Shown: piece by piece, positions 24,949 to 33,585 of the stretch
Numbering within the stretch: position 1 is the first letter of the stretch
Layout: each line of letters opens with the position of its first letter
Assembly (NCBI RefSeq): GCF_022200785.1
Contig: NZ_CP087585.1
Span: 372,001-436,000, forward strand
Direction: 5' to 3'
DNA length: 64,000 nucleotides
From: Pedobacter mucosus
GTDB lineage: Bacteria; Bacteroidota; Bacteroidia; Sphingobacteriales; Sphingobacteriaceae
Notes under the pieces: generated by a model
Databases searched by the model: none
What the model saw: the letters and a program-made list of their open reading frames with translations, nothing else
Told to the model about the DNA's origin: nothing
Made by a program: the position numbers and the translations under genes

Positions 24949-25911
24949 TCAATCTTCCTTTATTATTTCGAGCACCAATTTCCCCCGAACATGGCCTTTT
25001 ATACTTTCTTCATGCGCTTCGGCAACCTGTGCTATAGGATAAACTTTGCTGACAATCACGGTCACTTTTCCCTCTTCAATTAGCTTTGCTATTTCTGCCA
25101 GATTTTCGTGTTTCTGACCCGCAACCATTTTACCTTTTATATTTCTTTTTGCAAGCGCCTCATTCACTTTTTCATTAAAGGGGAAATCTACGTTAACACT
25201 TACAAATATGCCTCCATTCTTCAATACACTAATCGCTTTCAACCGCTCATTATTATCCCGAAGTGATGATGCATCAAATACGAGGTCTATTTCCCGTAGC
25301 AGTTCATTAAAGTTTTGTGTTTTGTAATCGATAACTTCATCAGCACCGATTTGTTTTAAAAAGTCAACATTGCCTGTCGAAGCCGATGCAATTACAAATG
25401 CTCCTTTACTTTTGGCAAATTGTACGGCGAAGCTGCCAATACCACCAGATGCACCTTGGATAAATACCTGCTGACCAGCTTTAAGTTCACCTAATTCAAA
25501 AAGGCCTGCCCAAGCCACAAGCGCAGCTAATGGCACTCCGGCAGCTTCATTAAATGTGATATTTTTTGGTTTTAACGCAAATTGATTTGCCTTCGCAGCA
25601 CAATATTCTGCATAACTTCCATTGCCAGGAAAATTCGGGCAACCATAAACTTGGTCACCTATTTTGAAATTCTTTACCTCGCTTCCAATTTCTGTTATGA
25701 TACCGGCAGCATCACAACCCAAAGTTAAGGGCAGTTTCAAAAATGGCCTTAAAATGTCATTGCCACCATTGCGAATGCCACAATCAACAAGGTTTACACC
25801 ACTTGCAAATACCTTTATCAAGATTTCATCAGCCGCTGGGATTGGCCGTTCTATTTCAACTAATTTCAGAACTTCAGTTCCGCCAAATTCATTAATGTTT
25901 ATTGCTTTCAT
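24949..25911 (-). CDS. NADP-dependent quinone oxidoreductase-like protein (MDR family)
   Basis: A medium-chain dehydrogenase/reductase of 320 residues without the structural zinc loop. It has MKAININEFGGTEVLKLVEIERP, the conserved GCDAAGIITEIGSEVKNFKIGDQVYG, and the nucleotide motif FIQGASGGIGSFAVQFAKSKGA. This points to an NADPH-dependent enone or quinone reductase of the zeta-crystallin type; the substrate is unknown. It is first in an operon with the AraC gene. Confidence 0.9.
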   Translation of the reverse strand: MKAININEFGGTEVLKLVEIERPIPAADEILIKVFASGVNLVDCGIRNGGNDILRPFLKLPLTLGCDAAGIITEIGSEVKNFKIGDQVYGCPNFPGNGSYAEYCAAKANQFALKPKNITFNEAAGVPLAALVAWAGLFELGELKAGQQVFIQGASGGIGSFAVQFAKSKGAFVIASASTGNVDFLKQIGADEVIDYKTQNFNELLREIDLVFDASSLRDNNERLKAISVLKNGGIFVSVNVDFPFNEKVNEALAKRNIKGKMVAGQKHENLAEIAKLIEEGKVTVIVSKVYPIAQVAEAHEESIKGHVRGKLVLEIIKED

Positions 25912-25955
25912 TACCGAGTCATTTTGTAATACAAAGATGCATTGGCTTTAATAGG

Positions 25956-25990
25956 CAAAAGTAACCCAATCTGACTTTGTTGTATTCAAA
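25956..25990 (-). promoter_or_regulatory. Promoter of the ADH-AraC operon
   Basis: On the minus strand the -7 box TACTTTTG (25956-25963) matches the consensus; TTTG at 25987-25990 is 23 bp upstream as a -33 element. ATTGG (25941-25945) and CCAAT (25966-25970) form an inverted repeat around the -7 box, a possible AraC or other operator. Confidence 0.5.
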
Positions 25991-26097
25991 AATGATTGTG
26001 ATTTAAACTTGAAATAACGGTCTCGCTTAACAAACTATTGCTAAAACTCATAGATATTAATCGAAACTAATTAAGGCTTTGTTTCACTTTATGCAGA

Positions 26098-27273
26098 TCA
26101 TGACTGAGATTGCAGAGTCGCAACAAATTTTCTAATATCTTTTGTCAAAAGCTCGGGCTCTTCCATAGCTGCAAAATGGCCTCCTTTAGGCTGCTCGCTC
26201 CATTGCCTTACGTTAAAAAATCTATCTGCTAAATCTTTTGGTGGCACTGCAATATCTTTGGGAAAGATTGCAAAAGCAGCAGGAACTTTCGATTTATCTC
26301 CAGTTTTGTCAAAAGAGTTAAGCTTTACCAGCGGATTATACATCACATTCATCATCGCCTGCATCGCTTCATAATAAAGCCGCACAGCAGAATTAATGGT
26401 TTCTGTTGCCCAATAAATGGTAAGATTCGTTAACAATTCATCCTTTGTGAAACGAGTTTCTATATTGCCATTATTATCGCTCCAAGAATTGAACTTTTCT
26501 ATCATCCATGCTGCTAAACCAACAGGTGAGTCATTTAATCCATAAGCCAATGTTTGTGGCTTGGTACTTTGAATCATACTGTATGCACCCACTGTGATCT
26601 GCCATTTCTTTATGGTTTCAAAATATTTTTTCTCTGCACTTGTTGCATCTTTAGGTTCATTCATTCCATGCTCAAAAGGAATATCAGTAAGGTGAATACC
26701 TATTAAAGATTCTGCATGATATAAAGCAATTTGTTCGGTTATACCGCCGCCCCAATCTCCACCATGCGCCACAAATCTTTTGTAACCCAATTCTTTGGTC
26801 ATTAATTTGGTAAACAATTCTGCAATCTTCTTTTTATTCATTCCTGGCGCTATAGGTTTATCAGAAAATCCATAGCCAGGAATAGAGGGGATAATTACAT
26901 CAAATGAAAGTCCATTATTATCAACGGTTGTGAGTAGGGGAATGACCTTTAAAAACCGTATAAACGAATCTGGATATCCATGTATCAAAAGTAAGGGAAT
27001 TGAATTTTCCCCTTCGCCTTTTTGATGTATATAATGTAATCCAACATCATCAACAGATACTTTAAAATGATTAAAGGAATTGAGATATTTCTCCTGCTTC
27101 TTCCAGTCAAATGTATCTTGCCAATAATCACATAACTCTTTCAAGTAAGATTTGTTGGTGCCATACTGCCATTTCGAATTTTCGATCTCATCTGGCCAAC
27201 GGGTATTGCTTAGTCTTGTTTTTAAATCATCAAGAATAGATTGCTCGATATTAATTTCAAAAGAATTTTTCAT
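26098..27273 (-). CDS. Epoxide hydrolase-family alpha/beta hydrolase with EHN domain
   Basis: A 391-residue protein with the N-terminal EHN lid (residues 4-110: FEINIEQSILDDLKTRLSNTRWP...) and an alpha/beta hydrolase core. HGYPDS (near 98) is the oxyanion-hole motif, GGDWGG (near 172) holds the nucleophilic Asp, and GGHFAAMEEPE near the end holds the catalytic His. Such enzymes open epoxides to diols in the cytosol; a few members act on esters instead. Single gene; nothing nearby shows the substrate. Confidence 0.92.
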   Translation of the reverse strand: MKNSFEINIEQSILDDLKTRLSNTRWPDEIENSKWQYGTNKSYLKELCDYWQDTFDWKKQEKYLNSFNHFKVSVDDVGLHYIHQKGEGENSIPLLLIHGYPDSFIRFLKVIPLLTTVDNNGLSFDVIIPSIPGYGFSDKPIAPGMNKKKIAELFTKLMTKELGYKRFVAHGGDWGGGITEQIALYHAESLIGIHLTDIPFEHGMNEPKDATSAEKKYFETIKKWQITVGAYSMIQSTKPQTLAYGLNDSPVGLAAWMIEKFNSWSDNNGNIETRFTKDELLTNLTIYWATETINSAVRLYYEAMQAMMNVMYNPLVKLNSFDKTGDKSKVPAAFAIFPKDIAVPPKDLADRFFNVRQWSEQPKGGHFAAMEEPELLTKDIRKFVATLQSQS

Positions 27274-27573
27274 ATGGATATCTTTTTAATTATAAGCCAC
27301 AAATACTCGTCTAAAATTTTAAAAAAAATGGTGTGATTCTGCCTAAGAATGCACAGCGAATTTAGGATTTGCTTCGTAATTAAATACAGATAAACTTCCT
27401 ATTTTTATAATTCAAGACTTATTTAAATAATCAATTATCGCGACCATTTGTTTTAATTTAACGATCAAAAATCTTTCCTATATATGTTTTGCTGTTCGGA
27501 ACTTTAAGTATGATAAAGTTTAAATTTAAAAATTTTCACTTCACTTTCAAGTAACTTGATATTAATGCTAAAA
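27274..27573. other. Intergenic stretch without a recognisable feature
   Basis: 300 bp of A/T-rich sequence between the epoxide hydrolase start and the OmpA lipoprotein stop, both on the minus strand. I see no open frame worth calling, no full consensus promoter box and no strong hairpin. Confidence 0.5.
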
Positions 27574-28587
27574 CTATATTTTAACCAACTCTACTCTTCT
27601 GTTTGCTGCTTTATTTTCTTCAGTATCGTTACTTTTTAAAGGCTTTTCAGCGCCAAAACCTTTTGCTTTTAGCCGCTTAATGTCAATTCCTTTACCAGCC
27701 AAACTATACATTACGGTATTTGTCCGTTCGTTAGAAAGTTGCTTGTTTCTTGTAGCCGAACCCGCATTATCCGTGTGACCTTCAATTGATAATTTTAGGT
27801 TTGGATTAGCTCGAAGTAAGGCAAAAATTTCCTCTACAATCTTATCACCATCGGGTTGTAACGTTGCTTTGTCGGTATCAAAGTTGATGTTTAGAATGGC
27901 TTTACCAGATTGATCAATATCAGCCTTCATTTGTGCTGCAGAGTATTTTTTGATGGTCTGCTTAAATTCCTGAAGTTCCATGATAAAAATACTTCCCTGT
28001 GCAGAGTTCGACTGAATATTTACCATATAATTTTTGCCATTGTTTTTAAAGGCATAAACCGCAAATGGAGCATCACTTTCCCTCATTAAACCACTGGTAC
28101 GGTGCTTGCCACTCCACATGTTTTTTTCCAATTTCGCCTGGTCGTTTTCATCCTTTGGGAAATCACCTTGGTACAATTTTTTTGCACCAATCTGGTCAAA
28201 ATAATCGTATACACTCTTATCGAAGAGTTTTTGATTAAAGTTTTTACCGCTTTCACCATCAAAAGATAAAATTCCTAATTTTCCTTCAGTGGTATAAACG
28301 CTTTGGCCTGTATAATTCTGCATGGTTTCGTAGTCAAAAACTTCCGAAAGGCCATCTTTTTCATCGTTAATTTTTAGTCCTTGCGGTGCAGTAATGAACG
28401 GAAAATTACCTATAGCCTTCAGGTCAGGCATTTCTTCCCAATTTACTAGCGCTGATGTTGCGGCTTTTTTTGTGGTATCTGAAGCAGGCGTTTCCGTTTT
28501 TTGTTTAACATTTTCTTCTGTTTTATTTTTGCTGTTACAGCTAAATAAAAACATTCCTAAGGTTGCGGCTATGGCTATTTTTTTCAT
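27574..28587 (-). CDS. OmpA-domain lipoprotein
   Basis: A 337-residue protein. The signal MKKIAIAATLGMFLFSC gives a lipid anchor at Cys17, followed by a polar linker (NKTEENVKQKTETPASD). The C-terminal 110 residues are an OmpA peptidoglycan-binding domain: ININFDTDKATLQPDG, LSIEGHTDNAGSATRNKQLSNERTN, GFGAEKPLKSNDTEENKAANRRVEL. It ties the outer membrane to the cell wall. The middle region (about 45-220) is not recognised. Single gene. Confidence 0.92.
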   Translation of the reverse strand: MKKIAIAATLGMFLFSCNSKNKTEENVKQKTETPASDTTKKAATSALVNWEEMPDLKAIGNFPFITAPQGLKINDEKDGLSEVFDYETMQNYTGQSVYTTEGKLGILSFDGESGKNFNQKLFDKSVYDYFDQIGAKKLYQGDFPKDENDQAKLEKNMWSGKHRTSGLMRESDAPFAVYAFKNNGKNYMVNIQSNSAQGSIFIMELQEFKQTIKKYSAAQMKADIDQSGKAILNINFDTDKATLQPDGDKIVEEIFALLRANPNLKLSIEGHTDNAGSATRNKQLSNERTNTVMYSLAGKGIDIKRLKAKGFGAEKPLKSNDTEENKAANRRVELVKI

Positions 28588-28720
28588 TTATATAAATTCT
28601 AAGTTAACTGGCTGATATAATCCTTCGCACTAACATAATGAAAAAATGCCGAATCAAACTAGCGCCTAACATTAACAAAAGAATAAATCTTAGTTAGTAC
28701 TTGCTATAACTTAAATACCC

Positions 28721-29542
28721 TCAGCTATCAGCCTGTTGCACCGCCACATTTGAAGGCGCATAACCAAAATGCTTTTTGAAAGCAAAAGAAAAATGTGATA
28801 GATTTTCAAATCCTGTTTCCAGATACACTTCTATTGGCTTTTGTTTTTTAACCAACAATTGATGATGTGCAAGTTCTAACCTTTTTTGGATGATCCATTT
28901 TTGCGGAGTAGTCTCAAACGACTTTTTAAAGTCACGTTTAAAAGTAGTTAAGCTTCTACCTGTTAAATAGCTAAACTTTTCCATCGTTAAATTGTGCATA
29001 TAATTCCGTTCCATAAAATCTGTCAGGTTAATTTTATAGGGCTCAGAAAAATCTGCTAAAAGGTGGTCAATCTCAGCATCAAGGGAACGAAGAATAGTAA
29101 TTGCTTCTTCTATTTTTATGGAAACGATTTTTTCTGGTAACTCACTTTCTAAATCAAAATAAGGAATTAAGGAAGCAAAAAAACTTTCCAGCATTGGGTG
29201 TTTCTCGAAAGTTTTTACCTTATAATTTTGCGGTTTTGTAAGTTGAATGGGGTTTTTAGCGTAAAAATCTCTTAATCTTTCAGGCTTTAAAAAGATTACA
29301 ATGGCTTTATAAGGCAAGCCGTCTTTTGGATTTTTTATTAGTGTAGATAATTGATTGCAAGGAAACAACAGCGTGTCGCCGGGACCAAAAGTATACGATT
29401 TATCTGCTTGTATCACTTTCATTTCTCCCGAAATAATCCGTGCAAACGAATGATGCTCCAAGGCGATTTCGTCTTTAAAATATTTTTCTTCTATACACGA
29501 TAAAAGAATTTCAGCGTATACACTTTGTTGTTTTCCTGCCAT
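28721..29542 (-). CDS. AraC-family transcriptional regulator
   Basis: A 273-residue regulator when read from the ATG at 29542; a TTG at 29572 would add ten residues and touch the VOC stop. The N-terminal cupin-like sensor contains HHSFARIISGEMKVIQADKSYTFGPGDTLLFPCNQ. The C-terminal part has both helix-turn-helix units: LTMEKFSYLTGRSLTTFKRDFKKSF and VYLETGFENLSHFSFAFKKHFGYAPSN. It lies 30 bp after the VOC gene, so both probably form one operon. Confidence 0.9.
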   Translation of the reverse strand: MAGKQQSVYAEILLSCIEEKYFKDEIALEHHSFARIISGEMKVIQADKSYTFGPGDTLLFPCNQLSTLIKNPKDGLPYKAIVIFLKPERLRDFYAKNPIQLTKPQNYKVKTFEKHPMLESFFASLIPYFDLESELPEKIVSIKIEEAITILRSLDAEIDHLLADFSEPYKINLTDFMERNYMHNLTMEKFSYLTGRSLTTFKRDFKKSFETTPQKWIIQKRLELAHHQLLVKKQKPIEVYLETGFENLSHFSFAFKKHFGYAPSNVAVQQADS

Positions 29543-29572
29543 AAGCTCGAGCGTCAAATCTACCGATAACAA

Positions 29573-29950
29573 TTAAGCTTTATGTACCAATTCGATTTCG
29601 TAACCGTCGGGATCAATAATCCATGTTGCAAAATAGCCCGGATAATATTCGGTGAAAACTTTTGGTGCGTACATAGATTGTGCCCCTGCTGCAATGGCCG
29701 AGGTATAGAAGGCTTTAATTTGTGCATGGTCTTTTCCTACCAACCCAATATGGACGCCATTGGCATTAACTTTTCCTTCTTTTAGCCATAAAAAAACGGT
29801 TTTGCCATCACCAAAACCTTTTAAATCTGGATGCCCGTCTTGGCCTTTAAAATCCATAGCTAACGAAATATTTAATGCTTTTAAAGCATCGGTGTAAAAA
29901 GCAACTGAACGTTCTAAATCGCTTACGGTAATAATAATGTGGTCTAACAT
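29573..29950 (-). CDS. VOC-family protein
   Basis: A 125-residue VOC protein from the ATG at 29950. An upstream in-frame extension of 39 codons (to 30067) lacks domain features and would read through the promoter, so it is not used. It starts MLDHIIITVSDLERSVAFYTDAL and ends TWIIDPDGYEIELVHKA, the typical two-module arrangement. It may be a glyoxalase-type or antibiotic-binding protein, substrate unknown. It is first in a unit with the AraC regulator. Confidence 0.88.
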   Translation of the reverse strand: MLDHIIITVSDLERSVAFYTDALKALNISLAMDFKGQDGHPDLKGFGDGKTVFLWLKEGKVNANGVHIGLVGKDHAQIKAFYTSAIAAGAQSMYAPKVFTEYYPGYFATWIIDPDGYEIELVHKA

Positions 29951-29974
29951 AATGTTTTTGTTTTTTGCTACACT

Positions 29975-29982
29975 CAAATATA
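29975..29982 (-). promoter_or_regulatory. -7 box of the VOC-AraC operon
   Basis: On the minus strand TATATTTG fits TAnnTTTG exactly, 25 bp before the ATG at 29950. No clear -33 TTTG is seen at the right distance, which fits an activator-dependent promoter, perhaps using the AraC protein of the operon. Confidence 0.45.
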
Positions 29983-30071
29983 GCTTGGTTTTAGAATCGT
30001 GGTTTTGTTTTAAAGGCTTATTTTGCTTTGTTGAAAGGGCCGAAACGACATGTTGCACGAACTGCAACCAA

Positions 30072-30908
30072 GAACGGCCGTCATTACGAGGAGGAACGAC
30101 GAAGCAATCTTATTTTGTTAAATAATATCAGAAGTTAGATTGCTTCAATCGAGGAAAATCGATTTCGCAATGACGAAGAACAAATGTCGGTCGGTTTTGA
30201 AGACGAACACGGTACACGACCACCAACTACGAACGGCCGTCATTCCCTATTCGATAGGGAATTTTAAAGCGGTTGCTGTTTCTTTAGCTTTAAGATTCCC
30301 GCCTACGCGAGAATGACGACCGGTTATGTATAAGAGGCGAGCACCATGCACAAACACCAACTAAGAACGGCCGTCATTGCGAATAGGAACGACGAAGCAA
30401 TCTCAAGTCTTTAAATAATATCAGATGAGATTGCTTCAATCGATGAAAACCCGATTTCGCAATACGGAGAACAAATTACGATCGGTTATGTAAAAAGGCA
30501 AACACTATACAAAAACACCAACTACGAACGGCCGTCATTCCCTATTCGATAGGGAATCTTAAAGCGGTTGATGTTCTATAGCTTTAAGATTCCCGCCTAC
30601 GCGAGAATCACGACCGGTTGTGTATAAAGGCAAACACCAGACACGAACACCAACCAAGAACGGCCGTCATTGCGAGGAGGAACGGCGAAGCAATCTTATT
30701 TTGTTAAATAATATCAGATGAGATTGCTTCAATCGATGAAAAACTGATTTCGCAATACGGAGAACAAATTACGATCGGTTATGTAAAAAGGCAAACACTA
30801 TACAAAAACACCAACTACGAACGGCCGTCATTCCCTATTCGATAGGGAATCTTAAAGCGGTTGCTGTTTCTATAGCTTTGAGATCTCGCCTACGCAAGAA
30901 TGACGACC
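30072..30908. repeat. Tandem array of a 293-bp compound palindromic unit, about 2.9 copies
   Basis: The 14-base start GAACGGCCGTCATT recurs at 30072, 30231, 30365, 30526, 30658 and 30819, alternating between two element types. Type A (30072, 30365, 30658) has arms GAAGCAATCT / AGATTGCTTC and outer TTGCGA / TCGCAA. Type B (30231, 30526, 30819) has arms ATTCCCTATTCGATAGGGAATCT and AAGATTCCCGCC...GAGAATGACG. Each type repeats every 293-295 bp. No open frame of note runs through. The 29951-30985 gap is otherwise empty. It looks like duplicated REP/BIME-like elements that can fold into long hairpins. Confidence 0.9.
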
Positions 30909-30985
30909 GACTTATCATACAACAGATTCAATTATCACAACTTCTTTATTAAATCGCCAATAGTAATTAGCCATATAAATTAAAC

Positions 30986-31675
30986 TTATTTCTTACAAGT
31001 TTCTTCCAATGCGTCAGTATATTCCTTAGTTATTGGTTTGCCTCCAAGTGCCATACATTCTTTATAAAATTTCTTAGCGTTTTCGCAATCAGATTTTAAG
31101 AAGTAACAAACCGATAATTTAAAAAGTGTGTTTTGATTTTTTGGATCAATACCATATGAAGTTTCAAATAGACCAATGGCAATAGCAAGATCACTAAAAC
31201 TATTTTCTTGATTAAATTTTGTCAAAAATATGGTGGCCTTATCTGTAAGAATATTCGTGCTTCTAGGATTCAGCAACAAGCCATCATCATATTGTTTTAT
31301 TGCATTTTCAAAATCATTAAAAGAGAAATAGACGCCACCAAAGCCCCAAAAAACATTTTCATTTTTAGGATTCAAAAGCCACGCTTGATTAAAGCGATTC
31401 ATAGCAGTTTTAAAATCCTGCCTACCTAAATAATTAAAACCTAATTGAACATGATGATCAGAAGCTTTTTCTCTTGTCTCGTCCGATTGAATGGCAATTT
31501 TTATTAATTCTTCATCAGCTTCTTTCTGCTCTTGGGTTTTTTCTTTATTTCCATATTTTGGTAAAAGCTTTGCATCATTTTGAGCTTCCTTTTTCCAAGT
31601 GCTGTATGTTGTTGATTGTCCATAACACGAAACTGAAATTAAAATCGCAATTGTTATAATTAAAGGTTTTATCAT
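30986..31675 (-). CDS. Secreted TPR protein
   Basis: A 229-residue protein with a signal peptide (MIKPLIITIAILISVSCYGQ) and about four TPR-like repeats (HVQLGFNYLGRQDFKTAMNRFNQAWLLNPKNENVFWGFGGVYFSFNDFENAIKQYDDGLLLNPRS shows two of them). It is probably a periplasmic protein-binding scaffold. It is followed on the same strand by nothing but the repeat array and preceded, 6 bp upstream, by a small membrane protein gene, which suggests one transcript. Confidence 0.82.
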   Translation of the reverse strand: MIKPLIITIAILISVSCYGQSTTYSTWKKEAQNDAKLLPKYGNKEKTQEQKEADEELIKIAIQSDETREKASDHHVQLGFNYLGRQDFKTAMNRFNQAWLLNPKNENVFWGFGGVYFSFNDFENAIKQYDDGLLLNPRSTNILTDKATIFLTKFNQENSFSDLAIAIGLFETSYGIDPKNQNTLFKLSVCYFLKSDCENAKKFYKECMALGGKPITKEYTDALEETCKK

Positions 31676-31681
31676 GGGTAA

Positions 31682-31870
31682 TTATATTTTAATAAAATAT
31701 TTCGCTAGCGACACAATAAATCCTAATATTCCAATTATCATTATGATTTTCCATAAACTCTTAGTCGCATGTGGCTCTTTGGCTTTCGCTATTTTTATAT
31801 AATATCCTCCTCCGACCAATGCAAGTGCAAAGAGTAATCCTTTAATTAATTCTACAAGGTTATCATTCAT
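31682..31870 (-). CDS. Small two-helix membrane protein
   Basis: A protein of 62 residues with two hydrophobic segments (LIKGLLFALALVGGGYYI and SLWKIIMIIGILGFIVSLAKYFI) and a short basic loop between them. No family is recognised. It starts 100 bp after the zinc-ribbon gene and ends 6 bp before the TPR gene, all on the minus strand, so it may be part of a four-gene transcript. Confidence 0.6.
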   Translation of the reverse strand: MNDNLVELIKGLLFALALVGGGYYIKIAKAKEPHATKSLWKIIMIIGILGFIVSLAKYFIKI

Positions 31871-31969
31871 ATTGAAATAATGGGTGTTAATTTTTTGAAA
31901 CGATGTGTTACCTGATTTTAATTCCTAGGGGACTTTTCTTTAGGGGATTTAGTTTTTTATGTTTAGTCT

Positions 31970-32344
31970 TTACTTTTTAAATTTTGCGGAGCCATGATTT
32001 CGATGTTCACTTAAAGGTTCTTCACAAAAGTGAATTATTTTACCTTGACTGATCTTTACCTCTTCAAAATAATAATCTTTCTCTCTACTAATAATTTGCT
32101 TTTTATATACCCAGTCTCCATCAGCAGATTGATCATGTCCATCAAAGAATTTTTCCACAATCTTTTTCTTGGAGGGTAAACTCAAGTCTACTTTTTTTCC
32201 AGAAATAGATTCATACATCGGACCAATTCTTTCTTCAAAATGTAAATGAACTATTTTTTTTTCTGAATTGCAATTTGGACATCTTGCATTCATATCAGTC
32301 AAACTTGCACCGCACTCTTCACAGATTATATTCGTTTCTTCCAT
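31970..32344 (-). CDS. Zinc-ribbon protein of unknown function
   Basis: A 124-residue soluble protein. It has a short N-terminal zinc ribbon, IICEECGASLTDMNARCPNCN (residues 6-26), with two CxxC pairs. The rest is charged and not recognised, and includes FFDGHDQSADGDWVYKKQIISREKDYY. It overlaps the end of the upstream membrane protein gene by 26 bp in another frame, which suggests translational coupling and a shared task. Confidence 0.7.
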   Translation of the reverse strand: MEETNIICEECGASLTDMNARCPNCNSEKKIVHLHFEERIGPMYESISGKKVDLSLPSKKKIVEKFFDGHDQSADGDWVYKKQIISREKDYYFEEVKISQGKIIHFCEEPLSEHRNHGSAKFKK

Positions 32345-33338
32345 TTGATTTTAAGTCTTGTTCTGCTTCGCTTCTGCGTTTTATAATCTCTAGGATATTC
32401 TCTTGAATGTCTTTCATAATTAACTTGCTCCAAAGCCCACTATAAAAGTCAAACCTTGTAGAAAGTCTAAATTGTGAGGTTAAATGCAAAATGACTTCAT
32501 TAGTGTTTAAAGTTTCAATTTCGTATTTACCTTCTAACACGTCAAAATATTTCCCGCCAACCATTACATGTTCATCCAATGCTTTTGGTGGAATTGATTT
32601 TGGATCAGCCACAATATTGAATGCCAATAATTTGTAAGGCTGCATTTGAGTAACAGTCTCCGTAAAGAAAAGCCCTCTTGCAAAAATTGCTTTTCTAATT
32701 CCTCCTACAGCAACGGTGTCGAGTTCAGCTTTTATTGGTCTTGGAAAGCCCATAAATTGAAAAAGCGAATTGTTATTCTCGCCTTCTGAAATTTCTTTTA
32801 CTCTGGTGATGTTCGCCCAAACATCTTTGTCATTAGCGTTGATCTTAATAACTGTATGTTCGGTAAATATTTTGTCTGTGAGTTCAAGTTGATTTTCAAT
32901 TGGTGCAATTAAAAACGGAAGCAATACAAAAATAGAAACATACAATTTATCAATTTTTCTATTTCTTTTGAAAAGATTAATGCCAATGAAACCTCCAAGT
33001 AGCGTCATAAATGCAAAAACCGGTAAAGCCATAAATGCACAAATAAGCCCTTCTTTGCCGGATAATACCGAAATGCCAACAAGACCCAAAACTGCAAAAA
33101 TGGGCATGGTTATCATTGCAATTTTTCGGGTGCTTGTAATGGTATCGTTATGGTATGCTGTTATTAGTCCAACTACAAAAGGCACTATAAACATAAAGGA
33201 TACAGTCATTAAACCATAGGTGGGAAATAATGGACCGTTTCCAAAGCCTCTAAAAATTTCTATTGCGAAAACTGCTCTTGAGACAAGTCCGTAAGCGATT
33301 CCGTAAAATACTCCTTTCCAGTTTTTTAAATCTTTCAT
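32319..33338 (-). CDS. Membrane protein of unknown function
   Basis: A 339-residue protein with four to five membrane segments in the first 150 residues (for example LISVSFMFIVPFVVGLITAYH-like and ALMALPVFAFMTLLGGFIGINLF-like stretches) and a soluble C-terminal half with many strands (KLLAFNIVADPKSIPPKALDEHVMVGGKYFDVLEGKYEIETLN). No known family is recognised. It is first in a run with the zinc-ribbon protein (26-bp overlap). The polar tail may be a sensor or scaffold part. Confidence 0.7.
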   Translation of the reverse strand: MKDLKNWKGVFYGIAYGLVSRAVFAIEIFRGFGNGPLFPTYGLMTVSFMFIVPFVVGLITAYHNDTITSTRKIAMITMPIFAVLGLVGISVLSGKEGLICAFMALPVFAFMTLLGGFIGINLFKRNRKIDKLYVSIFVLLPFLIAPIENQLELTDKIFTEHTVIKINANDKDVWANITRVKEISEGENNNSLFQFMGFPRPIKAELDTVAVGGIRKAIFARGLFFTETVTQMQPYKLLAFNIVADPKSIPPKALDEHVMVGGKYFDVLEGKYEIETLNTNEVILHLTSQFRLSTRFDFYSGLWSKLIMKDIQENILEIIKRRSEAEQDLKSNGRNEYNL

Positions 33339-33446
33339 GATTTATGTGCGTTTGGTAGTGTCTTTTTAAGTTAATTAATTTAGGATTATAGCCGATGAAT
33401 AAGCGAACACACGAATTAATAAATCTTGGTTGAAACTCAGGTCGTT

Positions 33447-33567
33447 TTCATTTTAGATTTATTGACCGCTGAAAAGCGAGCACTTAAACCAGATAAGGAA
33501 TACTTAAACAGGTTCGGCGTTTCATTTTATATTTATTGACCGCTGAAAAAGCGAAGACTTAAACCAG
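33447..33567. repeat. Two direct repeats of about 47 bp
   Basis: TTCATTTTAGATTTATTGAC... at 33447 and TTCATTTTATATTTATTGAC... at 33521 share about 47 bases (down to CTTAAACCAG) with few changes, 74 bp apart. They lie between the membrane protein start and the HsdR-N stop; a half copy of the end, TACTTAAACAGG, lies between them. No gene is seen here. Confidence 0.7.
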
Positions 33568-33585
33568 GTACGTCGTCGTAATTTG

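Noticed and set aside
29951..30067. Longer N-terminus of the VOC protein (39 extra codons)
   Set aside because: The extension has no domain features and crosses the -7 box at 29975-29982; the ATG at 29950 gives the usual VOC length.
30072..30908. Possible CRISPR array
   Set aside because: The repeated elements are 100-150 bp, palindromic and of two alternating kinds; there are no short repeats with unique spacers and no cas genes.
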